This document shows positions 13,701 to 24,165 of a stretch of DNA of 64,000 nt, piece by piece. The stretch spans positions 6,262,001-6,326,000 of the forward strand of contig NC_088708.1 in assembly GCF_963576615.1 (NCBI RefSeq), written 5' to 3'. The translations under genes were made by a program, and so were the position numbers. The notes below the pieces were generated by a model. The model was not told where the DNA came from, searched no databases, and saw nothing but the letters and a program-made list of their open reading frames with translations. The stretch is from Watersipora subatra (taxonomy: Eukaryota; Bryozoa; Gymnolaemata; Cheilostomatida; Watersiporidae). Positions within the stretch are counted from its first letter, which is position 1. Every line of letters begins with the position of its first letter.

Positions 13701-16700
13701 GTGTATCATGTAACAACGTATCAAATGAAAAGATATTATAGGGAAATGCTTTATTCTATGGGACATTAACAACGAAATTTCCTTTTAGTATCAGATTAGA
13801 ACCTAAGATAATAGTGAATGTATAGAGCATGGAATATGGCACAGTGAATCCGAAATTATATCAAATCAAAGCAGAATCGAACCACGATTAGCAGCTACCT
13901 CAACTAACAACTTCTATTAAATATGGTGAAATAGAAGGCAGTAAATAGGCACATTCATAAACGCCAAACTAAAATTATTCCACACTAACCAGCTACATGT
14001 TTGCCTCCAAACTTCATCACCGACTAGCTGTCCTAAGTCAAAAATTAAAGCAAGAGTGAAACTTGTTATCCAGCTCTATACCGATTTAAAGGTTGACTTG
14101 CAACAAAATTCACATTACTGTTATTTGGTATCAAAAGATTCACCATGTCTTACTCTGTTGTGTTGTAGGTGCCAAATGTGTGGAAAAGTGATTACAAGCT
14201 CTTAAAAGCTCAAAAACGAAAAGCCGCCGTAGACTGGAATCTCTTTATTTCTCTGACGTAGCCATGAAATTTATTTATTGTTTTGTCACGGATGTTCTCA
14301 CGTGAATTGAAAGGCCAATAAAAAGCTCAATATAAAACTTATCGTAACACTAGTTTATGACAAACACTTCGGGTTTTACCGAAGACCCCGTATCAAATAT
14401 AGATGCTCGCTATTTTACAGTTTTGTTTCGGCCTGGTCTAATCGGCAAGTCGTAATCTGATCATGTGACCCAATACTTCGCAAATAATTCTTGCAGCACT
14501 TTTCGATTATCACAAGTGACCAACAGACTCGTCATGATTATCAGACAATAATATGTACTCCTTCGAGGTAAGGCTAAAAAATTAAATGAATTTTTACGGC
14601 AAGTTATAAGATATCACTGCTAAAAGTGACAGCATTTACAATGACCGTAAAACAGACGCGTAAGAACAATAGACATGGTTTTATCGAATGCGTGAAGTAT
14701 ATGTATTTGTGAAAATATTTCGACGAATAAGGTTGCATGAAAGTGTAAACAGGAACCACTTTTCACAATTACGTCACATTTGAGCCGTTTTGGAAAGAGA
14801 ATCCAAACTACGGCGGTCTCGTGTGGCTGCGATTTTCTGTTCGTTTTTGAGCTTTTAAGAGCTTGTAATCACATTCCCACATATTTGGCACCTACAACAC
14901 AACAGAGTAAGACATGGTGAATCTTTTGATATCAAATAACTGTAATGTGAATTTTGTTGCAAGTCAACCTTTAAGGAAAACATTGCCAGAGGGAGCTCTT
15001 ACTTTGAAACAGTGTTATCAACTGGTCAAGTATTATCCATCAGTAGCTGTTGCTAGCTCTAGAACTGTCTAAGTGCTTATCTTATGTTAAGTAATCCTCC
15101 ACACTGATTCAATACGTGATAAGATGTAATCTCATAAAAACACCCACTCAAACAGGAGTTACGTTCTACCGTTTATCACGAGAGGACAACTCTGATAATA
15201 AATTTTGAGCAAAAAGTTGTACAATGCTAAAACTAGGATGGTGAATAGACCTCAGAGTATGAATGCTAAGCGTAGAATTTTGACAGCGACAACTTGGACA
15301 AGCTACAAGTGCTAGTTGAAAAGAAGAAAATTTACTTTTACCAAACAAGTATTACTTTTACCTTGCTTAGTATTGCGAAATACCAAACAAACTTTCCCCA
15401 AATTCTGACATGAATCCAGTTCAAATATGCGGCTTCGGCTGTCAAAATGTGGGTAAATCCCATCTACAAAAGGCAGCACACAAATACTTACAATGTATCA
15501 CTACTTAGTCAAGCATTTAACATCTGCGGACAGCTTAAAACAGGATGGGTTCCGACATACTTTACTAGATGGTCTGAACCAGACAACGTTGACAGACTTG
15601 TCAGATGTTGACAGACTAGCTAATCTCAGCCAAGAGGACGCCAACAACTGGGTCAATTATTAGCTACATAAAACAAAAATTAGGGAAACTAAAGAACTTT
15701 CCATGACTAGATAAAACAGTGAAAGCAAACCTGGATCCTCAAAGACATCAGTATCTATGTCCATAAGTGAGCACGTGCCTGACTTTCCATCCGAACCAGT
15801 GCTATAGCCTGATAATTTGCATAGGCTTGCGATGGGATTGATTTCCATCCGCCCAACTGGCAGCAGTTCATCTACGACAGGTATCAGCCTGCACTTTCCA
15901 TAAATAAGTTCATTGACAACCAGTTAACTTATCTCCCCCAAACCAAAACTCTCTTTTGTTAAAGGTTGACTTGCAACAAAATTCATATTAGAGTTATTCG
16001 GTATTAAAAGATTCACCATGTCTTACTCTGTTGTATTGTAGGTGCTAAATATGTGGAAATGTGAGTACAAGCTCTTGAAAGCTCAAAAACGAATAGTCAA
16101 TCGCAACCATCACAAAAACGCCGTAGATTGGAATCCCTTTCCATAAATTCATTAAATTTTTTAATCTTAGCTCGAAGGAGTGCATATCATCCTCTGATAA
16201 ACATAACGAGCCTGTTGGTCACCTGTGATAGTCGGAAAATGCTGTAAAAATTGTTCGCGCTATTTGGCAGAAAGTATGGGTCACGTGATCAGATTACGAC
16301 TAGATGATTAGACCAAACTGAAACGAAACTGTAAAGTAGCGAGAATCTATATCTGATACGGGCTTTCCGGTAAAACCCGAAATGTTTGTCATAAACTAGT
16401 GCTACGGGACGTTTTATATTGAGCCTTTTATTGGCCTTTAATTTCACGTGATAACATCACGTGTCAAAACAATAACCACAATGTTTGAGTATGTCATCGA
16501 AATAAAGAGTTCCAAACTACGGTGTTTTCGTGATGGCTGCGATTAGCTGTTCGTTTTTGAGCTTTCAGAAGCTTGTAATCACATTTCCACATATTTTGCA
16601 CCTACAACACAGCGGAGTAAAACATGGTGAACTTTTTGATACCAAATAACTGTAATGTGAATTTTGTTGCAAGTCAACCTTTAATATTCATATCTATTAG

Positions 16701-17741
16701 GGTGAATAAAGATTAATCATAGCGGTGAAATATAAAGGTGACGAATTAGGCATACTTACCCTTGACCTTCACCTTCCAGGTTAACAGAAAGCCATTTGTT
16801 GTGGAGTAGAAGTGCTTGATATCAGAAGGCAAGGTGCAGCAATGCGTCTGTACATATGTTAAAACTCGTATCAGGACACAAACCATGAATATAGCTTTTA
16901 CCAAAGCGAATTTGAATGCAAAATATAAAATTTGTACACAGCTTTACACATTACAAAAAACAAAAGTCTAGGCTCACACATAAAAGTTTAAAGACGAAGT
17001 CACTAATATTTCACTTGTATTACTTCTCTTGAAGAGCCAACAGATTCACGGCTTGAGTGCCAACCCATCCATGTGTCACTGACAGTAGATCCTAGTAGGC
17101 AGCAATTGTGATAATACATGTACTTTGTTATACATGTTACGGGACTCACCGATTCCCAGTGGTTAATAGTAGCCAAATCAACTGTGCCTTTTTGGTCGAT
17201 AGTTACATCACAAATCCCTTGTCGTTTACCTTAAGCATACATTGCATTCATGAAAAACATAAAAAAATTTCTTACAACAAGTATACTCTTTTCAAAGTAA
17301 ATATATATATATATATATAAATTTCAGTGTTTGTCTTTTTGTTTGTTAACCCTGTGTCCAGTTATACCAATTAAAATATAGCTATGAAAAATCCACACAG
17401 CAGATCTCAGAACCTCTAGATCTAAAGGCGGCAAGCTTTTCCATGAGACTGCAGTACCCAAGTGATGAATGATTATTATGACAATCATTACATTGGTTAA
17501 AAATCATACACTTCAAGCACTTGGGGCCAACATAACGATTATTAAGCAAGCACGGCAATTGTTTTAGTAATGGTAAGCTTACTTTTACTAGCTTACCAGG
17601 TAAGTTACTCAATTCATTATGTTATTATTTTATTACTCTTGCAACGCCGAGCATTCGGCTAGTCATACCTAAAGACTGCGAAACTCCCAAAGTGAGGCGT
17701 TCAATAATCTTGGACTTTAGTTCAGTTGATGCAGTTGTCAT
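10751..17741 (-). CDS. TPGS2: Tubulin polyglutamylase complex subunit 2, nine exons recovered
   Basis: TPGS2 is a non-catalytic subunit of the polyglutamylase complex that adds glutamate side chains to tubulin in cilia and neurons. Exons, in minus-strand order: 17669-17741 (ATG at 17741; ends ERLTLGVSQSL), 17024-17078, 16760-16847 (LPSDIKHFYSTTNGFLLTW), 15731-15871 (DELLPVGRMEINPIAS), 15362-15463 (HFDSRSRIFELDSC, GKVCLV), 13475-13638 (DYWFLDKGLSWHF, then LGLPQWQYLFTNIGISP), 13024-13157 (QWYSLYAPIS, then RVFKGKDKK), 12428-12508 and 10751-10820 (basic tail). Each block lines up with vertebrate TPGS2 in order, and every junction tested keeps the frame except one. Between the second and third exons a piece of 3n+1 nt is missing, expected to encode about 15 residues; I cannot find it in the 176-bp gap. 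Exon 8 has an alternative stop at 12364 if it is not spliced to 10820. Introns carry a MITE, satellites and two TTAA elements. Confidence 0.88.
10950..11355. mobile_element. Mariner-type MITE with TA target duplication
   Basis: The ends are inverted repeats: CAGTGAAACTCGG at 10950 and its complement CCGAGTTTCACTG ending at 11355. Each is flanked by TA (10948-10949 and 11356-11357), the target of Tc1/mariner elements. Arm similarity continues for about 23 bp. The 406-bp body has no transposase frame. An internal stretch, about 11030-11130, resembles part of the element at 40959-41415, so an older repeat is shared or nested. It lies in the last intron of TPGS2. Confidence 0.8.
12013..12155. repeat. 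12-bp satellite, about 12 copies
   Basis: The unit ACTAGATACGAT is repeated about 12 times, with two early units reading GCT in place of GAT. It lies in the proposed last intron of TPGS2. The period is divisible by three, which creates a Ser-Ser-Ile-Val ORF on the minus strand that is not credible as a protein. Confidence 0.92.
12758..12861. repeat. 52-bp direct duplication
   Basis: Two adjacent copies of a 52-bp segment (starting CAAAGGCGAATGACTAATA at 12758 and CAAAGGTGAATGACTAATA at 12810) differ at only a few positions. It lies in the TPGS2 intron between exons 7 and 8. It is a recent tandem duplication with no visible coding content. Confidence 0.85.
14086..14974 (-). mobile_element. 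TTAA-ended foldback element, copy 1
   Basis: It begins TTAAAGGTTGACTTGC and ends with the complement GCAAGTCAACCTTTAA. The terminal arms are about 130 bp long and include CACCATGTCTTACTCTGTTG and its complement. The 889-bp body has no transposase frame. Its interior matches copies 2 and 3 (15959 and 38773) in the opposite direction. TTAA at both ends is what piggyBac- and Kolobok-type transposases leave; which one mobilised this family is inference. It lies in the TPGS2 intron between the exons at 15362 and 13638. Confidence 0.85.
15959..16684 (+). mobile_element. TTAA-ended foldback element, copy 2
   Basis: It has the same ends as copy 1 (TTAAAGGTTGACTTGC at the left, complement at the right) and a 726-bp body, so it is shorter by internal deletion. 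The interior runs in the same direction as copy 3 and opposite to copy 1. It lies in the TPGS2 intron between the exons at 16760 and 15871, so two related elements in opposite orientation sit in one transcript about 1 kb apart. Confidence 0.85.
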
Positions 17742-19038
17742 GGTTTATTTGCTATCATGTCTTCCTTAAATGTCTATGTATAATTGAAGTGCCTGCGAAC
17801 AAATGTATACATTCAGGTTACAAAGACAAGAAGAGCTTACACCTGCCTGCCTCTATTAAAGATGGTTACACTGTTGTTGGTAATTTACGGCTCAAAATTA
17901 ATATCACACAAAACTGCTGCCTACACATGGGCAACCTACAGAACGGTTAAAACTCATTGTGGTCTGCGTGCAGTCTTACTCAGTTGACCTCTCAGGTAAA
18001 GTAAATAGATGTTCATGAATAACCGCAAACACCGAATTGTTTCGTTTTTATGCCTACAGGACTTGTTATCAGAGAAATATAAAGAAGTGCATTTTATGCT
18101 TTTCATCATGTCTTTTGCAACTCCCACCACAGTTGCTGCAGGAGCTATTGCTTCATTGAGCGAGTCTCAAGCACTGATCACATACTTAAACTGAGTTGCT
18201 TTGCATATACACTTCTATCCCACTGGTTGATTTCTCCCGTTTCTCAATGTCAAAAGGGAGTTCTGTATCACTCACTGCTACAATGACTACCCGTTTAAAA
18301 CTAAAGTGACAAATCGTTTATAAAGATTCACTCATCTGCAAAATTGCTTCACTATAACTCACCACACATGCCACATTAACCAAAAAGTATTTGTGACAAG
18401 CAAAATCTGACAAAAATGGGGCAGCTAGTTGTCCTGCTAAGTAGCTACATGTTCCTAAAATTATTTTATGAGTATTTCTCGCATTAGTTCATTTTCAATC
18501 TAATTCGGCCATGTAGAGAAATACTAATTAATCAGTTAATATCTGCCAATCTTCCCTCAAATTTATAGCCACAGACCTAGCAGCAGATTATATAAACTAT
18601 ATTAGTTGATATATATGTACCTTACATCTTAATTATCTGCAACGGGTTTGCAAAAGATTTGCAACACACCATGCAATGAAGTCTGCTTTAATCACATAAA
18701 GTATGCAACCTGAACAAAATCTGGTGCGAAACGTATCTTCAACACCTAGGAAACTTTTCTCAAACAGTTTGAGCTTCATTGAACAATTGACAAAACTACA
18801 AACATGTTCTTTAGTTACACCCTACAGGCTGTAGTTGTTACACCCTACCCCTAGTTGTCAAACGGGCTTATGGCCAGTTTATGTTCTTTAGCATGTTTTT
18901 TTTCCCGCTTAAATTGATCTTTGCAAATGTTTTCAAAAGTAATGAGAAGTCAACGATGTAAAGGAATTGTGATGTTGCCAGATTACCTTTCAAATTTGTG
19001 TCTATTCTGTCTTTCATAATTCAACATTTTTTTTACAG
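17742..19038. other. Upstream region of TPGS2, no certain gene
   Basis: This follows the TPGS2 start codon outward and leads to the exon pair at 19039-19643 on the opposite strand, so a divergent promoter may lie here. An open stretch at 18061-18194 after a TGCCTACAG acceptor (DLLSEKYKEVHFMLFIMSF, ending in TGA) could be an exon, but I could not link it to anything. No TATA box or other promoter element is convincing. Confidence 0.35.
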
Positions 19039-19643
19039 ACATCTCGAATTACTCATTGCCTTGGAATTTAATAGGTGAAATACATGACAGCTACATGAGG
19101 GTAAGTAAATATATTATTTGAAAATGTTATGTAGCTGTTAGTGCGCTCAGCTTAATTCGCAACCTACATTTAACTTCGACTGGTAAAAATGCTTGAATTT
19201 GCAAAAATGGTTTTAAGCCATTAATTAATATCTAATCTTTTAGAAGATTTTTGGAAGTAATTTAGAGACCTTGTCCTTGAATGTGTAATTTCTATTTTAT
19301 AAATACAAACCAGTTTGAATTCAAATTGACCGCTACTGAGCATGCACTATAAAAAGATTTTATTATCAAACTCTTCCGTGCATAACTGTTTCAATTTTTT
19401 TAAAGTTTTATTGTTTGAGGCTTTTTCTATATTATTAGGACAATAACTTGAATAATAGGTTTCATGATTAAATTGATAGACAAAAATACTTAAGATTAAC
19501 ATTAATTGTTTTTTATTTAACAGCCTCGTTTAGACGTAACTTTTGTACCGAAACTTTACACTAACATGGCTGCTACAGGATTGGCCGTAGGGAGTTCAGT
19601 TAGAACTTTCGAAAGATATATAATTTTTCACCGATGTAAATAA
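19039..19643 (+). CDS. 3' end of an unidentified gene, two exons
   Basis: Exon 19039-19100 follows TTTTTTTTACAG and ends at AGG/GTAAGT. Exon 19524-19643 follows TTTATTTAACAG and ends in TAA at 19641-19643. The first ends in phase 0 and the second opens in phase 0. The joined peptide reads ISNYSLPWNLIGEIHDSYMR, then PRLDVTFVPKLYTNMAATGL and a short basic end. Strong splice signals on both exons and non-biased composition support coding. I do not recognise the family. The 5' exons are not placed. The last exon overlaps one arm of a 300-bp inverted duplication. Confidence 0.4.
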
Positions 19644-19850
19644 AGTTTTCAATGTGTGGCAATATAAACCAATCCAACTTCAAAGACCGAATGTTGTCAT
19701 CGGTCTTTGGAGTTCGGTTGGGCTTGTACTGCCACCAGTTAAGAACTTTAGTTGAATCAGTTAACATATGTTTGTCGGAAGTTTCATTGAGCTCTTTTGC
19801 GGTCAACCCTGTAGTAGCCATGTCAGTGTGAAGTTTTAGTACAAAAACCA
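19540..19850. repeat. 300-bp inverted duplication over a terminal exon
   Basis: The left arm, beginning TTTTGTACCGAAACTT near 19541, is matched in reverse by GTTTTTGTACTAAAACTTC read from 19848 on the minus strand. Both continue with ACATGGCTRCTACAGG. Similarity persists at lower identity to a central hairpin (CAAAGACCG with CGGTCTTTG, about 19680-19712). Both arms can be read as related peptides (KLYTNMAATGL on plus, KLHTDMATTGL on minus), so the duplicated unit included coding sequence. Confidence 0.7.
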
Positions 19851-20284
19851 CATTTAAAAAAGAGCGTTAAATGAAATACAGTAAATATTAATGATTCAAA
19901 ATTTTTTATCAAATGAATCATGGGAGTTTAAAGTTAGTTACAGTTTTAGTTTCTGCCTGAATGTAGTGCAAATCCTTTTGTACCGTTGTGAACCGTGACT
20001 GCCATTTACTAGTGAGCCAATTGACTAATAAGAATTCGTCTAATTAACTGCAATGTTCAGTTGTGTACGACTGAACAAAATTGAGCATGTTCGATCTTAT
20101 ATGGTTTTATACGTTTATGCTTCAGCTCAAACATTTCTATACTACACGGGCATTCCTTCGCCTTTCACAACGTGCGTATTCCTCACGCTAGCTTGTCTAC
20201 CTCTAATATTTATTGTGCATATTTATATTTGCTTCAAATTAATATAAGCCTTTTCGATTTGGCAAAACACGCATAGTAAAAAAT

Positions 20285-20743
20285 ATGGCGCCTTACAGTG
20301 CCTCGCCTTGCGCGTTCACAACTCGAGTTGTACAACTCGAGTTGCACAACTCGAGTTGTGAACACGCAACGCGACTTTTCAAAAGTAAGGTGCAATATAT
20401 CGGTATTACGGTAGCATAACCGTAGATCTAGTTATATTAACAATGGTACATCAATAAGCACCCGTTAGCTAATAGAAACTAAACTGTATGTACTGTAAAA
20501 CAAGAGCTAATAGCGAATTATTAGAATTATACTGTGCCGAGTTTGCAACTCGAGTTGTACAACTCGAGTTGTGCAACTCGAGTTGTACAACTCGAGTTAT
20601 ATTTACAAACTCGAGTTGTACAACTCGAGTTGTGCAACTCGAGTTGTACAACTCGAGTTGCAAACTCGGCACAGTATAATTCTAATAATTCGCTATTAGC
20701 TTTAGTTTTACAGTACATACATATAGTCTGGTGGCCACATGGC
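20285..20743 (+). mobile_element. XhoI-palindrome element, copy with nested insertion
   Basis: The segment from ATGGCGCCTTACAGTGCCTC to AGTCTGGTGGCCACATGGCA matches 23942-24165 in inverted orientation at high identity. Near its left end are three copies of the self-complementary CAACTCGAGTTG. A further ~237-bp palindrome (20486-20722) interrupts it relative to the shorter copy. No coding capacity is visible. It is a non-autonomous element of unknown superfamily; I could not define a target duplication. Confidence 0.75.
20486..20722. repeat. Near-perfect 237-bp palindrome with eight CAACTCGAGTTG-type units
   Basis: The left arm, starting TATGTACTGTAAAAC, and the right arm, ending GTTTTACAGTACATA, are reverse complements for about 110 bp around a short centre near 20600. 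Inside each arm the palindromic 12-mer CAACTCGAGTTG or a close variant recurs at a 14-bp period (about four units per arm). The sequence can therefore fold both as one large hairpin and as many small ones. It is inserted in the element at 20285-20743. Confidence 0.85.
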
Positions 20744-23087
20744 ATTTTTGTGTCGTTTTTTTGCCAAGGTGGCACGACAATGGGGTATAACGAATCTTAG
20801 ATTTAATGGATAGAATAAAACATCTCCCAACTTTTTTATTATACCTACCGGTATTATTCTTGTCAAGCAGTGATTATTTGCCATTAAAAGATGGGTAGAA
20901 ATGCATAAATGAGATTTTCCTTGCGCTATGCGCAATTAGCCAAATCAGCTAGGTAAACATAAATCTATGCATTTGTTTAATACGGGGCGTATTTGCATTC
21001 ACCGATAACATCTGTGCCCTTAGTCTGTTTCCGCTGTTCCGTGTTAGAAACTGCCGTATACGTCGGTTAGTAGTAGCGCAATTTTAGTATCTTCTATTTA
21101 AATTGATTACCACAGCTAGCTATTATCAGTTACATAATTCATTATAATCAAGTTTTACATGCTAAGAAGTCAACAAAGTTTTACTAACGGAAAAAAAGTG
21201 ATAATCCAAAGTTTTTATGAGATGTAAAGCACTATCTACAAACAGTCAGATCGCAGCTCGCAGTGTTAGTCGTATGTAAATGCCACACTGAATGCTTGAG
21301 GAAGATTGCTAGTGAGTCGAAATAACAAAGAGCTTCTCAAGTTGCAAAGAATCTCAAACCCTTGAAAAAAATAAGGTGAGATGATAGCAAACTCATTTAC
21401 TTAATATTTATGAATAATTAATCAAAGATTAAGTGCATTGCTTTATTGAAAATCTTGCGTTTCCTTCACTGTGTACTGTAGTCAGTTGGATCAAGGAGTG
21501 ATAGGTGTTGATTATAATGAATCAAACTCTCAAGTCAAACTTCTCAGTCCAGATTTTACATATTGGTTACAAACTATACAATAAACTACTCTCTGTCGTA
21601 GGTATTGTTGCTGTGTCTTCAGACACTCACTGTTTCATACACTCAATAGCTTAACTCAATTTGTTTAATTTTTAGGCTAAAACGGTAGCACTACATAACA
21701 TTATAAGCTACTTATATTACTTATACTTATACTTACTTATACTAGAATACCTAGATTGGGTATTTTTTTAATAAACCAGTAATACTGGACTATTTGTAAT
21801 ATAGAATGCCTCTGCTGATTTTTATTAAGACTTAGCTCGCCTATTTACAAAATTGGAGACTGTATTGCTCTTTGAAACGTCAAACCAATATCAACACAAA
21901 GTGTAGTACCTTTATGCAAATGTATGGTTGTTATTTAACTGATGGTTTGGTTAGTTTTAAGTTACTATATTGTGTCATGCAGAACTTATCAGTACTGTAT
22001 TATTGTGTTATTACACTATATTCTATTGTATTGTATTATAATAGCTGTATTATGTTGTATTGAACTGATTTGAATTGTGCTATAGGACTGATATGTTGCA
22101 TTACGTTGTGTCATATTATATATATTAATACATATTTTGTTGTATTTTAATCAATTGTATTATATTGTATTGTTATAGCACTCACATATCAATTATTACC
22201 TTACAGAAGTATGCGATGTATGAGTTAACTAATTATTGTTGTGATTAAAGTTAAAGGGGGTACATCTATTACTTTTATGTAGGGCTATGCACATGGCGTA
22301 CACATTCAAATCAGTATTGTAGCTCTTCCTATTTTCAAGTTTTAAATTTATTGCTACATGCTTTGATAGATCGTTTTTTCGGGTAGGTTATGATCGATAA
22401 ATATTGCACCATAAATGTATGTCAGCTCTTATATGTCTATATGATCATTTTGTATTTTGAACTCATTGTCTCTGATGGATGCGATTCTTTACATTGTAGT
22501 CGGCCGCCAGGGACTTGATATGACAAACATTTCTCGCCATCACCTTAGCCACTGATCTGCCAGAAACCTTCTTCATACTCGTTACATTGATACCTGTACA
22601 ACTACTGATTGACAGGCTATACTGTATACCTCATTGGGTACACTGGTTGTGACGCAGACTAACTAACAAATCTAATGTAAACTTAATCTTTTAAATGAAA
22701 TTATTATTATTAAAATTATTTCTTTTTTATTTAACTGACATCAATATGCGAAATTTCTGGCTTAGCTTTAGATTTATTGTACTGATAGCATGTTAAAACC
22801 ATGCAGTATTTTGAAACCATGTATGGTTGAAATGTTGAATGTAACCAGTATGATGGAATGTGTGGTGCAGTATGTTCGATGACAACCAACTTTCTGGATG
22901 ATTAATTAATATCATGTCTTTGTATGGGTATCTTAGTACTTATGGTGACTATGAAGACTAGTATGATTATTATATAGCATGTTTACCAAAGTACATAATC
23001 TGTTTATCATGATACATCAAAAACTGTTAATTGTTTCTAGAAAGCATATTGCAAAGTATTTAATAAAACTATTACATAATTATAATC
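20744..23087. other. Non-coding AT-rich stretch
   Basis: No gene is recognised. At 21990-22180 the sequence is a degenerate TATTGTATTATA-like low-complexity run. The whole stretch lies between the two inverted copies of the XhoI-palindrome element (20285 and 23942). Confidence 0.5.
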
Positions 23088-23490
23088 TTAAAGCTCATCA
23101 TCACCGTCTAATTGATTACCATCCTCAATCTCGTCAGTCATTTCATTACTGCACTCTACACAGCCGCATAGACTTGTAAACTCTTTTTTTTTGCATGAGC
23201 AACTGGTCCATTGGACAAGCTGCCTAGGAATAGCTCTTTGCTCATCAGGAAAGCATTGCCCAGAAATCTCATCATCATCTTTACTCCAGACATGGTTTGT
23301 GGGATCTGGGGGCACCATTAATGGTTGAATTTTCCACTGCTATATTGCTGCTTAGTAATTGACCCTCATTAGATGCCGACGGAGAGAACCCTCTTGGTGG
23401 AAGGTTTTTTTTCATAAGATGTCCTTGATGAGAACAACCTGTATCTGGCGTCGGCTTCACTTGTAGAATCAGACTTGCCATAAAGATGCA
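23088..23490 (-). pseudogene. Cys-rich hypothetical-protein fragment, frameshifted
   Basis: One minus-strand frame reads PLMVPPDPTNHVW, then DEQRAIPRQLVQW, SCSCKKKEF, LCGCVECSN and an acidic tail. This is the layout of a Cys-rich C-terminal module (a Pro/Asp-rich lead-in, then C-x-C-K and C-G-C-x2-C-x-N) common in uncharacterised, often transposon-linked invertebrate proteins. The upstream part is open in another frame (MASLILQVKPTPDTGCSHQG...), so the piece appears frameshifted. No rest of the gene is nearby. It could alternatively be an exon end of a diverged gene. Confidence 0.35.
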
Positions 23491-23941
23491 GTGTTGAACG
23501 TGTTAGTGCGTTGAACAACCTTTTATCTAATATAATGTAGTAGTTGATTATATTGAATTATGTAATCCATGACAGCTAGCTTTGGAAATCGGTATAATTA
23601 GTAAATTAAAGTTTTCGATCATTACTCCAAACGCCGGCGGTCGCTCGATGAGACAGGAAACTGACAACAAACCTAATTGATATCGAGGTAATTTAATACC
23701 CCCGTACTACAACATGAGGTAAATGTTGGTCTACGGCTCTGATTAGCTGGTCCGACTGACTGCACACGGCGTAAGAAAAAATTTATTTTTGTATAACTAC
23801 TCACCATTTAATGGCAAATTACTCTTAGCTTTTCAACTAAAATAGCGGTAGAAAACTAAATTAGTAATGAATAAATTAGAAACATGTTAAAAGTGTCAAG
23901 TTACCATAGACCCCATCTTCTGCCACCTGTTGACACGATAA

Positions 23942-24165
23942 TGCCCTGTGGCCACCAGACTAATAGTTTAATTTCTATTAGCTAACGGGTGCCTATCGAT
24001 ATACCATTGTTAATATAACCAGATCTACGGTTATGCTACCGTAATACCGATATATTGCACCTTACTTTTGAAAAGTCGTGTTGCGCGTTCACAACTCGAG
24101 TTGTGCAACTCGAGTTGATCAACTCGAGTTGCGAACACGCAACGCGAGGCACTGTAAGGCGCCAT
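23942..24165 (-). mobile_element. XhoI-palindrome element, short inverted copy
   Basis: This is a 224-bp inverted copy of 20285-20743 without the nested palindrome. It runs from TGCCCTGTGGCCACCAGACT to GCACTGTAAGGCGCCAT and has three CAACTCGAGTTG-type units near 24090-24132. Shared internal landmarks include GGTGCAATATATCGGTATTA (reverse strand) and the CCGTAGATCT segment. Confidence 0.75.

Noticed and set aside
15496..15663. Plus-strand exon-like frame (MYHYLVKHLTSADSLKQDGF...)
   Set aside because: It lies in the TPGS2 intron between 15463 and 15731 on the opposite strand and has no partner exon.
17302..17320. (TA)n tract as a promoter element
   Set aside because: It is a simple dinucleotide repeat inside a TPGS2 intron, with no other promoter features.
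20469..20800. Overlapping ORFs on both strands rich in VVQLELYNSS
   Set aside because: They are by-products of the CAACTCGAGTTG palindrome array, open in several frames on both strands.
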